Origin: Terriglobia bacterium
GTDB taxonomy: Bacteria > Acidobacteriota > Terriglobia > Terriglobales > Acidobacteriaceae
Length of the DNA: 64,000 nucleotides
NCBI GenBank assembly: GCA_020073565.1
Contig: JAIQEY010000024.1
Coordinates: 24,913-88,912 of the forward strand
Direction of reading: 5' to 3'
Shown in pieces: positions 9,301-15,955 of this stretch. The notes under the pieces were generated by a model. That model saw nothing but the letters and a program-made list of their open reading frames with translations, was not told where the DNA came from and made no database searches. A program made the position numbers and the translations under genes. Position 1 is the stretch's first letter. Every line of letters starts with the position of its first letter.

Positions 9301-9381
9301 GTGGAACTGCGCGTTCCTGGCAGCACCGCCTATGCGACCGCACCGAGACGTTCATGGTTTTCCCGCAAGGCGAAGGCATGA
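6319..9381 (+). CDS. Propeller-domain sensor histidine kinase (orphan)
   Basis: 1020 residues, membrane sensor kinase. A signal sequence (to about residue 27, ALALDP) is followed by many Reg_prop blades (repeated DGYLWLGTEFGLFRFDG, DGTLWIGTFAGL, EGNVWVGTTRGIDRF) forming two seven-bladed propellers in the periplasm to about residue 690, then a Y_Y_Y domain (residues about 690-760, KYKLEGQDSDW), one membrane helix (FRALCATAFLVLLWAAYQY) and a HisKA_3 domain with the phospho-acceptor histidine in RIARDLHDTMLQSFHGLLLR, then HATPase_c with NAFHHA (N box) and DDGKGI. The kinase class normally phosphorylates a NarL/FixJ regulator, but none lies next to it; the regulator at 19088 belongs to the paralogue at 15956. 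An alternative start is the ATG at 6325; no good ribosome site is seen for either. Confidence 0.93.
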   Translation: MVMKRALALITISTLAALLWSPAALALDPSLGVSQYGHTAWTARDGFSVGAIFAIAQTPDGYLWLGTEFGLFRFDGLHAVPWQPPTGQKLPNAPYALLVTRDGTLWIGTFAGLVSWNGNKLTEYPEVGPAFVTSLLEDREGTVWAGILAGSAESPAGRLCAIRSGRAECYLQGGAFGTFVWSLLEDGSGELWAAAESGLWRWKPGAPTRYATPGVRIDDLSKTDEGRVLIAISRRGLEQVLGDKLAAYPIRSASNPNVLLSDRDVNSNKLLRDRDGGIWIGTHERGIIHLHQGRTDVFTTSDGLSGNIICSLFEDHEGNVWVGTTRGIDRFRELPVSTTSIRRGLSDTNSLIAATDGSIWIATHGGLIRWKNEQMTTFRKADGLPDDMVQSLFCDHRRRIWAFTAHGLAYFEDGRFVAVNGIPSTEVYSIAGDEADNLWLSGNRGLTHLLKGRLVEHFPWSALGRSQQAKVILCDHGGVWLSFWTDGGVMYFKDGQVRASYTVAEGLGKGVVPGLRIDREGAVWAGTEGGMSRIKDGRIATLTTKNGLPCDTIHWSMEDDDGALWLYTVCGLVRITRSELEAWIANPSRRIQTTVWDAADGVRLSAVALYFGPSVAKASDGKLWFHTGEGIQLVDPHQVAFNKVPPPVYIEQIVADHKIYWQNLPGKVSSLRLPALTRDVQIDYSALSLAAPEKVHFKYKLEGQDSDWREVINDREVQYSNLRPGPYRFRVIAANNSGVWNEQGDTLEFSVLPAYYQTNWFRALCATAFLVLLWAAYQYRIRRLQHDFEMTLEARIGERTRIARDLHDTMLQSFHGLLLRFQTVSVLLPERAIEAKEKLDSAIEQAAGAITEGRDAVQGLRTSTVERNDLALAISTLGEELENDSSNHRPATFRVAVEGQARDLHPILRDEIYKIAAEALRNAFHHAQAKQVEVEIRYDDEFRLRVRDDGKGIDAAVLSSRGLEGHYGLRGMRERATLIKGKLAVWSEVNEGTEVELRVPGSTAYATAPRRSWFSRKAKA

Positions 9382-9574
9382 AGTGGAAGTTCATGAGCGC
9401 CTGAGTGCGCCGACATCTCGAAATTCGGATTCTTTGCGGTGACTTCTTCCTGCTCTTGGTCAAATCAGTAGGCTGACGCGGCCGCCCCTCACATTCACAG
9501 ACGCCCACTGCGTACTTGTTGACGCTCTGAAAAGCGTTGGGGGCTTGATACGGGTGATCATACCCCGATGAACC

Positions 9575-9607
9575 TGCCCCTCCTCGGGCAGCGCCTCCAT
9601 ATGGTCA
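9575..9607. promoter_or_regulatory. Tandem enhancer palindromes (UAS)
   Basis: TGCCCCTCCTCGGGCA (9575-9590) and CGCCTCCATATGGTCA (9592-9607, arms degenerate), 1 bp apart. The sigma54 element begins 63 bp downstream. A further palindromic stretch (GGGTGATCATACCCC at 9552-9566) lies just upstream. Confidence 0.7.
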
Positions 9608-9668
9608 CAACCTCGTGTGGTCTGACACACAAACGGCTTTGATTCTTGAGAGTTGTGGGCAATGCGTT

Positions 9669-9684
9669 TGGCCAACCGAATGCA
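9669..9684 (+). promoter_or_regulatory. sigma54 -24/-12 promoter (for 9735 gene)
   Basis: TGGCCAACCGAATGCA, GG-N10-GC. Predicted start near 9695, about 40 bases before the ATG at 9735. Confidence 0.75.
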
Positions 9685-9734
9685 AACTGCTATGTGCGCC
9701 TGTGGTCTTGTAATGCCGCCGGCGATTGTAAAAC

Positions 9735-10919
9735 ATGCTTTTCGCGAATACTTCCGCCATCTCGCCAAAGCAACGCTCCACAGTTTTCACCCGCTACCGC
9801 TGTGTCTTGTTTCTCGCTTCCATCATTATTGTGTGTTGTAACGCTGCGCTTTGGGGGCAGACCCTCAATGCCCAATCGGTGGATTCCGATCAGTCCTGGA
9901 CAAGGAGCGGCGAGTCGCGCGACGCTATCGGAACGGTAAGCTATGTCGAAAGCCACACCAAGAGCGGTGATCGCACATCCGACACACAATCGACAATGCA
10001 TCGTCTGGCCGATGGACGATACGAGATTTCTCTTGAGTCCTCACAAGAGACTGTGCGGATTAACTCCTCGACCGTGCGAACAGTCACCCGCACCTATACC
10101 GCGAACGCCAACGGAGGAAAGAAACTGGTGCAAGTGACAGAAGAGGAGACGCACTTTCTTCCCGGCGGCAGCTCAAAATCAGTACGAACTGTCTCGCGGG
10201 CGGATCTCAACGGCAACTTGGAGCAGGTTCAGCGCACGATTGCAGAGACAAGAAGAAGAATAAGCACCGATGTCGAAGAGACGAAGACGCAGGTGTTGCA
10301 GGCCAGCATTAATGGTGGGTTCGAGGCGGCCGCACAGATCGAGGAGCATCGAAATCGCGTCGGCAACAACACGGAATACGGTCAGACGACCCGAACACTC
10401 GATGGCAGCGGAAATTGGCAAGTCACCGAAGTGCGGCGGGGAACGATCCAAGAAGACGGAAAGAACCGTACGACCGACGAACGCGTCTCCCGGCTCGATT
10501 ATGAAGGCAACTTGAGCGAAGTCTCACGAACCGTTAGCACGGAGTTGGAGAATGGTTCCGGGCAGGAGCGGAACACAACCGGTCGTTATTCGATCGATCT
10601 GCCTGGAACCACCCGCGACGGCGAGCTGCACCTGGTTCAGCGCAAGACCAAGATACAGAGTTCAGGTTCAAACGGCCAGCAAACCAGCGTTCAGCATGTC
10701 GAGCAGCCCAATCCCGGAGATCCCCGTGCCGGACTACGAGTCGTTGTGATCAGCACGGAAAATACGCGAACGGTATCGTCGGACACGGAAACAACAGGCA
10801 GCGTTCAAGTTCGTGACGCGAACGGAAATCTTGATGTGGTTTCAGTCGACATTTCCAAATCAAACCAGACCAACGCTGTTCAGGTGCAGTTCGCCCCCTC
10901 CAACAACTCAAGCAACTGA
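9735..10919 (+). CDS. Repeat-rich secreted protein
   Basis: 394 residues. A basic N-terminus and hydrophobic stretch (VLFLASIIIVCCNAALWGQ, about residues 24-42) form a signal peptide. The mature part is polar, rich in Thr, Ser, Glu, Arg and Asn, and built from imperfect repeats of about 50 residues: RADLNGNLEQVQRTIAE, LDGSGNWQVTEVRRGTIQED, LDYEGNLSEVSRTVSTE and RDANGNLDVVSVDIS share a D-x-x-G-N-L/W pattern followed by alternating residues typical of beta strands. No cysteines occur in the mature part. This suggests an elongated beta-solenoid or Rhs/YD-like fibre outside the cell. I cannot assign a function. Its promoter and enhancer place it in the sigma54 set. Confidence 0.85.
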   Translation: MLFANTSAISPKQRSTVFTRYRCVLFLASIIIVCCNAALWGQTLNAQSVDSDQSWTRSGESRDAIGTVSYVESHTKSGDRTSDTQSTMHRLADGRYEISLESSQETVRINSSTVRTVTRTYTANANGGKKLVQVTEEETHFLPGGSSKSVRTVSRADLNGNLEQVQRTIAETRRRISTDVEETKTQVLQASINGGFEAAAQIEEHRNRVGNNTEYGQTTRTLDGSGNWQVTEVRRGTIQEDGKNRTTDERVSRLDYEGNLSEVSRTVSTELENGSGQERNTTGRYSIDLPGTTRDGELHLVQRKTKIQSSGSNGQQTSVQHVEQPNPGDPRAGLRVVVISTENTRTVSSDTETTGSVQVRDANGNLDVVSVDISKSNQTNAVQVQFAPSNNSSN

Positions 10920-10958
10920 ACCTTCTTATTGGTCCTCATTTTGGAGCAGTGCCTCAAA

Positions 10959-10993
10959 TGCCCGAGCATCGGCTCCATGCCCCATCGCAGGCA
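10959..10993. promoter_or_regulatory. Tandem enhancer palindromes (UAS)
   Basis: TGCCCGAGCATCGGCT (10959-10974) and TGCCCCATCGCAGGCA (10978-10993), 3 bp apart. The sigma54 element starts 97 bp further, about three helical turns more than at most other sites. Confidence 0.6.
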
Positions 10994-11088
10994 CATCCTC
11001 TGCGGACAGACGCAAGGGCCTGAATTTCCGCGGCCGCTAAGTTCCTGAAAGCAAGAAGATTGCTCAGTCTCTACTGCTGTTCTCGCTT

Positions 11089-11104
11089 TGGCACAATGCG
11101 TGCC
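11089..11104 (+). promoter_or_regulatory. sigma54 -24/-12 promoter (for 11222 gene)
   Basis: TGGCACAATGCGTGCC, with a consensus TGGCAC. Predicted start near 11115; the leader of about 107 bases holds no clear ORF. Confidence 0.7.
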
Positions 11105-11221
11105 TTCACATTAGCGACGACTAAGGGGCATTGTTGGCTCAGAGCATCCGGCGTTTGGGCTCCGTTGTGGGGCAAGAACTCGATAATGCTACTGCAAAAT
11201 TTAATGTAATGGAGAAGACAG

Positions 11222-11767
11222 ATGAAGATCAGTACTTGTTCGGCCTTGATTGTGTTGGCAATGATGCTCGTCGGAGTAGCCGGCGCCACCATCATTACCG
11301 ACTACGATCGTAAGGCCAATTTTTCCAACTACAAGACCTACTCCTGGGAAAGCGTGGAGACGGCCAACGCCATGTGGGACCAGCGTGTGAAAGACGCAAT
11401 TGACAGCGAGCTCGCGGCAAAAGGCCTGAAGGAGGTTGAATCCGGTGGAGATCTCGTCGTGCATGCATTCGGAATCACTCGCTTGGGACAAGACGTCCAC
11501 GTCAATGCCAGCGGTTGGGGCGGCGGGTTCGGCCCGTGGGGAGGCTGGGGCGGAGGCCCGGCCTTCGGTGATGCGACGGCAACTAAATCCACTTATGCCA
11601 TCGGCACTCTCATAATCGAAATCTCCGACCCCAACTCCAAGAGAATGGTGTGGTGGGGGCTTTCAGACCAGAGTCTCCCGACGAAGTCCGACAAGGCTAT
11701 CAAGAACCTGGATAAGGACTTGGCCAAGATGTTCAAGAAGTTCCCGCCGGGCTCGGATGGCAAGTAA
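11222..11767 (+). CDS. DUF4136-like exported protein
   Basis: 181 residues. Signal peptide MKISTCSALIVLAMMLVGVAG, without a convincing lipobox. The domain starts ATIITDYDRKANFSNYKTYSW, the hallmark opening of DUF4136 proteins, followed by VKDAIDSELAAKGL and GDLVVHAFG. A Gly/Trp-rich insertion (GWGGGFGPWGGWGGG, about residues 98-112) sits where many family members have a similar loop, and LIIEISDPNSKRMVWWGLSD ends the domain. The family is periplasmic or outer-membrane associated and of unknown function. GGAGA eight bases upstream supports the start. Confidence 0.88.
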   Translation: MKISTCSALIVLAMMLVGVAGATIITDYDRKANFSNYKTYSWESVETANAMWDQRVKDAIDSELAAKGLKEVESGGDLVVHAFGITRLGQDVHVNASGWGGGFGPWGGWGGGPAFGDATATKSTYAIGTLIIEISDPNSKRMVWWGLSDQSLPTKSDKAIKNLDKDLAKMFKKFPPGSDGK

Positions 11768-11995
11768 CAGCCTGGTGAGCCACAAGCCGCGAAACCAAAG
11801 CATTTCTTGAAAAAGCAATGCCCAGGGTCACTCCTGCTACGCCTGCGTCTGCGATGCAGATGCTGCAGAAGTTGGGCTCTTGGGCCGCTGCGCCTCGAAT
11901 GTGTACGAACTCGAGAACGATGGCACCGTGATGGAAGAGCAATGGGAGGGCTAACTGAGCATGCAAAGACTTACGAAAATTCGAGGCGTCAGCGC

Positions 11996-13450
11996 ATGAT
12001 TCGGCGCCTGATGATTGCAGGTTGCGTGGCAATTCTCTCGGCTAGAGCCGCTTGCCAAGAGCGGGCAGTGAAGCCGGCAACGGAGCCACATGCCGTTGAG
12101 CAGGTTGTCCCACGCCTTCCAGCAGATATGCTCACGCAGTTAAGCGGCTCGCTTAAGGAATTGGCCAGCAAGGTTTCTCCGGCCGTCGTTCAGATAGAGG
12201 TGAGCGGTTTTGGCGTGTCCGAGAAGAGCGATCCCAAGGACGCTGCGCTCATCGTGCGCCAGCACGCCATCGGCTCGGGAGTGATCGTCGATCCTGACGG
12301 TTACATCATGACCAATCTGCACGTGGTCGCAGGGGCGCAGCGGATCCGAGTTGTGCTGCCCGTGCCGGCGAACACCTCCGACGTGTCGTCCGGTCCCGGC
12401 AATGTGCGGGTGCTGGATGCGAAGCTCATTGGATCGCAAAAAGAATCGGATCTGGCATTGCTGAAAATCAATGCCCGCAATTTGCCTACACTCCGATTCA
12501 ATCTGGAACGCGAACCGCAACCGGGGGAACTTGTGTTTGCAATCGGCAGTCCGGAAGGTCTGCAGAACTCGGTGACCATGGGAGTCATCAGTTCGGCCTT
12601 GCGGCAACCCGATCCCGATAACCCGATGGTGTATTTGCAGACCGACGCGCCCATAAACCCCGGCAACAGCGGAGGACCGTTGGTCGACGTCACCGGCGCC
12701 GTGGTCGGGCTCAACACCTTCATCCTGACCAACAATGGCGGCTATCAGGGCCTCGGTTTTGCCATCCCGGCCCGCGTCGTGGATTTCGTGTATCAGAGTC
12801 TAAGAAAATACGGGCGAGTATATCGCACAGAGTTTGGAGCGGTCGTGCAAACTGTCACACCCACCATGGCCGCAGGCCTCGGGTTGACACAGGACTGGGG
12901 CGTGGTCATTGCCGATCTCGTACGGCCCGGACCAGCCGATTCGGCCGGCATCAAGCCCGGGGACATTATCGTGGCCATAGACGGGAACCCGGTGTCGGGC
13001 CTGGCCGGATTCGTCAAGGCTCTCTATCTGCACTCGCCTGAAAAGATCTTGAGAGTCGATGCGCTGCGGGGCACGCAGAAGCTGTCGTTCGAAATTCCTG
13101 CCGTCCAGGCGCGAGATCGCATCGACCAGCTCGCAGATGTCGCCGACCCGGTAAAGAACCGTATCGAGCGGTTGGGAATCTTCGGGGTGACCCTGGATCG
13201 TGAACTGCGTTCCCTGCTTTCGGGTATGCGCATCGCCAGGGGCGTGGTCGTCGTTGGACAAGCGCAGGGTTTCAATTCCGTCGACACTGGCCTGCGCCCG
13301 GGAGATGTCATCCACTCGCTCAATCGCACCCCGATCGAATCGGTCGAGCACCTGCAATCCGCGGTCGCGCAGCTCAAGCCGGGCGATGCGGCGGTATTGC
13401 GGATCGAGCGTCAGGGGCAGTTTCAATTTCTCGCGTTCGAGGTGGAATAG
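11996..13450 (+). CDS. HtrA/DegP-like serine protease with two PDZ domains
   Basis: 484 residues from the ATG at 11996 (GAGG nine bases upstream; an alternative start at 11942 would add 18 residues before the signal peptide). Signal peptide to about residue 20. Trypsin-like domain with the full triad: His109 in TNLHVV, Asp152 in ESDLALLK and Ser225 in NPGNSGGPL. Two PDZ domains follow, about residues 275-360 (PADSAGIKPGDIIVAIDGNP) and 385-484 (GLRPGDVIHSLNRTPIES). The family degrades or refolds damaged periplasmic proteins and can act in regulated intramembrane signalling. Length fits the family. The gene stands alone; the phosphatase gene follows after about 180 bases. Confidence 0.92.
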   Translation: MIRRLMIAGCVAILSARAACQERAVKPATEPHAVEQVVPRLPADMLTQLSGSLKELASKVSPAVVQIEVSGFGVSEKSDPKDAALIVRQHAIGSGVIVDPDGYIMTNLHVVAGAQRIRVVLPVPANTSDVSSGPGNVRVLDAKLIGSQKESDLALLKINARNLPTLRFNLEREPQPGELVFAIGSPEGLQNSVTMGVISSALRQPDPDNPMVYLQTDAPINPGNSGGPLVDVTGAVVGLNTFILTNNGGYQGLGFAIPARVVDFVYQSLRKYGRVYRTEFGAVVQTVTPTMAAGLGLTQDWGVVIADLVRPGPADSAGIKPGDIIVAIDGNPVSGLAGFVKALYLHSPEKILRVDALRGTQKLSFEIPAVQARDRIDQLADVADPVKNRIERLGIFGVTLDRELRSLLSGMRIARGVVVVGQAQGFNSVDTGLRPGDVIHSLNRTPIESVEHLQSAVAQLKPGDAAVLRIERQGQFQFLAFEVE

Positions 13451-13470
13451 CGCTGGGGCTGCAGTCGATT

Positions 13471-13629
13471 GTGGAGTCCGTCCAAGTTAAAGCCAATACG
13501 CGGATTGATAAGGTCGCGGTAATTGCCGCCGCTTCCAAACTCGACGCTGGCCACGTGGTCATGGCGAGTAAGCAAAATGCGGGTAACTATATCGCTGCCG
13601 TGGGACAGCTTGTCGTGGAGGAATTTTGA
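13471..13629 (+). CDS. Possible small ORF before the phosphatase gene
   Basis: A 52-codon frame opening at a GTG and ending in TGA two bases before the next start codon. It reads VQVKANTRIDKVAVIAAASK and ends GNYIAAVGQLVVEEF, with a codon pattern like its neighbours. No ribosome site is visible at its start, and no family is recognised. It may be chance or the eroded end of an older gene; the ribosome site of the next gene lies inside it. Confidence 0.25.
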   Translation: MESVQVKANTRIDKVAVIAAASKLDAGHVVMASKQNAGNYIAAVGQLVVEEF

Positions 13630-13631
13630 GC

Positions 13632-15047
13632 ATGGTGGCTCGAGTGAAGGCCGAGGCCGAGGTTGTCTGGAGCGCATTCCGTCATGATGCTCCGTATCTT
13701 TTCTTAGGCGCGGCCTTCGTAGCTGTCGGCATCGTGTCCGCTGCTTTCGCCGTTCATCGCCGCAAGCGCGAGTCCCTCCTCATATTCTTCGCCTTGTTTG
13801 CTGCCCTATACGGGCTCCGGCTCTGGATTGGCTCGTCGTTACTTGCAATGGCGGAACAGGATTCGATCTACTACACACGATTGCGCGGAGCCATTGATTA
13901 CGTCCTCCTGATTCCCGCGTACTTATTCCTTGTCTCCTTGGGTCGGCCCAGACGGTTCGAACGGGCAGTTGCCTACGCCGTCGTCGCTCTGGGCGCCGTA
14001 CTGGCCGCGGCTACACTGGTATTTGGCAATGCCGGCGTTTTCGAGCGAATGAACAGCATCGCCGTGATTGGCGCCTCCGGGTTCTTTCTCATCCGGTTCA
14101 TGGCGCGAGGATCCACCGGGAACAGGGGTCTTGAAGGCGCCGATTTCGCCGTACTTCGCTGGGGCTTGCTGATCTTTATTGTTTTCGTGGTGTGGCAGAA
14201 CCTGGCGAAATTGTTCTCCCCTTCCTTGCCCTTACTGGAGCCATTCGGATTTGCCGCGTTTCTCAGCACTCTGGGCTATGTCGCTACGTCCAGCACTTTG
14301 CGGCGGGATCAACAGTTAAAGGAAATCCGGAATGAATTGAAGGTAGCTCGGCGTATTCAGTTATCCATTCTTCCGGATGAATTCCCCACGTCAACGAACT
14401 TCCGCGGAGCCGCGCGGTATGTGCCCATGACTTCGGTGGCAGGCGATTTTTACGACTACATCATCGCTGATGACCACCACGTCGGGATGTTGATTGCGGA
14501 TGTTTCGGGGCACGGGGTCCCCGCCGCACTCATTGCCTCGATGGTCAAGCTCGCCGCAGCTTCGCAACGAGCGGTTGCAGACGATCCTTCCCAGTTCCTC
14601 TCCGCCATGAATGCGACTCTATTGGGCAACACACAGAACCAGTTCGTCACGGCAGCCTACGTCCACCTGAACGCAGAATCGAAAGAACTGCGGTACTCGG
14701 CAGCAGGGCATCCACCTCTTTTGCTTGTGAGGAATGGAGGTGTCAGACAAATTGAAGAGAACGGGCTGATGCTGGCTGTGTTCGGTTCCGCGACCTACTC
14801 GACCGTCATCCACAAACTCGAAGAGGGCGATCGAATCGTGATGTATACAGATGGCATTTTGGAGGCCTCCAATGCGGTGGGAGAATTCTTCGGGGAGGAT
14901 ACGCTTAACGATCTGCTGACAAAGACCAGAGTGCTATGCCCTGCAATGGCGGCAGACTCGATTATCTCTTCCGTCCAGCGGTGGTCGGGAAAGCAGGACG
15001 ATGATTTGACGGTTCTGATTTGCGACTACGTCCCAACAGCGGTATGA
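13632..15047 (+). CDS. Membrane PP2C-type phosphatase (RsbU/SpoIIE-like)
   Basis: 471 residues. Six or seven membrane helices occupy about residues 20-220 (for example AAFVAVGIVSAAFAV, YVLLIPAYLFLV, LIFIVFVVWQNLA). A short coiled coil (LRRDQQLKEIRNELKVARRI) leads to the SpoIIE/RsbU phosphatase domain, with the metal-binding signatures AGDFYDYI, IADVSGHGVPAALIASM, YSAAGHPP and a C-terminal DDDLTVLICDY. Such enzymes dephosphorylate STAS-domain anti-anti-sigma factors in partner-switching. STAS-like proteins are encoded at 42464, 51221 and 58461, which makes a functional link possible but unproven. Start ATG 13632 has GGAGG ten bases upstream; TTG 13626 is possible. Confidence 0.9.
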   Translation: MVARVKAEAEVVWSAFRHDAPYLFLGAAFVAVGIVSAAFAVHRRKRESLLIFFALFAALYGLRLWIGSSLLAMAEQDSIYYTRLRGAIDYVLLIPAYLFLVSLGRPRRFERAVAYAVVALGAVLAAATLVFGNAGVFERMNSIAVIGASGFFLIRFMARGSTGNRGLEGADFAVLRWGLLIFIVFVVWQNLAKLFSPSLPLLEPFGFAAFLSTLGYVATSSTLRRDQQLKEIRNELKVARRIQLSILPDEFPTSTNFRGAARYVPMTSVAGDFYDYIIADDHHVGMLIADVSGHGVPAALIASMVKLAAASQRAVADDPSQFLSAMNATLLGNTQNQFVTAAYVHLNAESKELRYSAAGHPPLLLVRNGGVRQIEENGLMLAVFGSATYSTVIHKLEEGDRIVMYTDGILEASNAVGEFFGEDTLNDLLTKTRVLCPAMAADSIISSVQRWSGKQDDDLTVLICDYVPTAV

Positions 15048-15108
15048 CTCAGTCGACTGTCCCTCGTCGGGGGAAATGGGACAGCCAATCCTGCGGCCGC
15101 CGGAACCA

Positions 15109-15702
15109 CTACGGTCTCCGTTGATTCATCATCCGCTTGAGCTTTGCCCGTGCGCGGAACACATGAGCCTTGGCGGCCTCGCACGATATCCCGAGGACGA
15201 GAGACGTCTCGCGAATCGAAAGCTCCTCAATTGCGCGCAGCCAAAACGTTTTGCGCAACAAGGGGGAGAGTTTCGTCGTCAAATGTTTCAAATAGCGCTC
15301 GACCTCGGAATTTCGATACTCCTCTTCGGGACTAGGTCCGTGATAGGCCAAATACCGGGATAACGTGGATTCCTGCTCCTCACCCAACGTTTGATCGAGA
15401 GAAATATGCTGGAGTCGTGATCGCTTCCGCAAATGCATCAGGGCAGAGTTGCTTACAATTGTTGTCAGCCATGTGGACATCTGCGACTCCCCCCTGAATT
15501 TCTTCAAGTTCACGTAGGCAGCCAATAGTGCATCCTGTACTGCATCCTCAGCATCTTCCGTATTCCCGAGAACCCGGTAGGCGACCCGATGGAAGGCCGG
15601 CAGGCGGCGTGACAGGACCTCTTGCATCTCGCGAGCGGCGGCATCGTAGTCGGCGACCCTGAGTTGCCCATCCTCCTGGATGGACACGTCTGCTTCCTGC
15701 AT
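15109..15702 (-). CDS. ECF-type RNA polymerase sigma factor
   Basis: 197 residues. Region 2 (about residues 30-100): RVAYRVLGNTEDAEDAVQDA is the classic ECF D-x-E-D-A-V-Q-D motif, followed by FRGESQMSTWLTTIVSN. Region 4 (about residues 140-190): LSPLLRKTFWLRAIEELSIR and SLVLGISCEAAKAHVFRARA, a complete helix-turn-helix. An N-terminal extension of about 25 residues precedes it. No anti-sigma gene lies nearby. AGGAGG six bases upstream fixes the start. Its promoter appears to be sigma54-dependent (15730-15745), so one alternative sigma factor may control another. Confidence 0.92.
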   Translation of the reverse strand: MQEADVSIQEDGQLRVADYDAAAREMQEVLSRRLPAFHRVAYRVLGNTEDAEDAVQDALLAAYVNLKKFRGESQMSTWLTTIVSNSALMHLRKRSRLQHISLDQTLGEEQESTLSRYLAYHGPSPEEEYRNSEVERYLKHLTTKLSPLLRKTFWLRAIEELSIRETSLVLGISCEAAKAHVFRARAKLKRMMNQRRP

Positions 15703-15729
15703 CAGGTTCCTCCTGGTGCTAGACGAAGA

Positions 15730-15745
15730 GGCACGTTGAATTCCA
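15730..15745 (-). promoter_or_regulatory. sigma54 -24/-12 promoter (for ECF sigma gene)
   Basis: Minus strand reads TGGAATTCAACGTGCC. GG-N10-GC spacing is exact although the -24 is TGGAAT rather than TGGCAC. It lies 64 bp from the enhancer at 15808, the usual distance; predicted start near 15719, 17 bases before the ATG. Confidence 0.6.
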
Positions 15746-15807
15746 TCCGTCTGACTACCGATATCTGCTGCCTAGTCCATCTCTGAAAGGCTAAGGATAT
15801 GATGAGG

Positions 15808-15844
15808 TGACCGACCAGGGTCACACTTTGCCCATATTTGGGCA
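15808..15844. promoter_or_regulatory. Tandem enhancer palindromes (UAS)
   Basis: TGACCGACCAGGGTCA (15808-15823, perfect TGACC/GGTCA arms) and TGCCCATATTTGGGCA (15829-15844, perfect), 5 bp apart. A weaker GG-N10-GC lies 53 bp downstream on the plus strand at 15897, facing the kinase gene. Confidence 0.7.
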
Positions 15845-15955
15845 TTGAGAGACTGCGTTCTCGCAGAGGGAGTGTTTTGACAGTTCCTTGTCGTTGGGGC
15901 AGGATTGAGCGCATGTGAACGGGACCAGAGTGTTAGGCTCTGTTCGGACAGGAAC

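Noticed and set aside
11874..11889. GG-N10-GC upstream of the HtrA gene
   Set aside because: Surroundings do not match the consensus and there is no 16-bp palindrome; TGCCCAGGGTCA at 11819 is too short.
15896..15911. Plus-strand GG-N10-GC facing the second kinase
   Set aside because: Weak -24 and 53 bp spacing; possible because it is about one turn shorter than the main class, but not called as a promoter.
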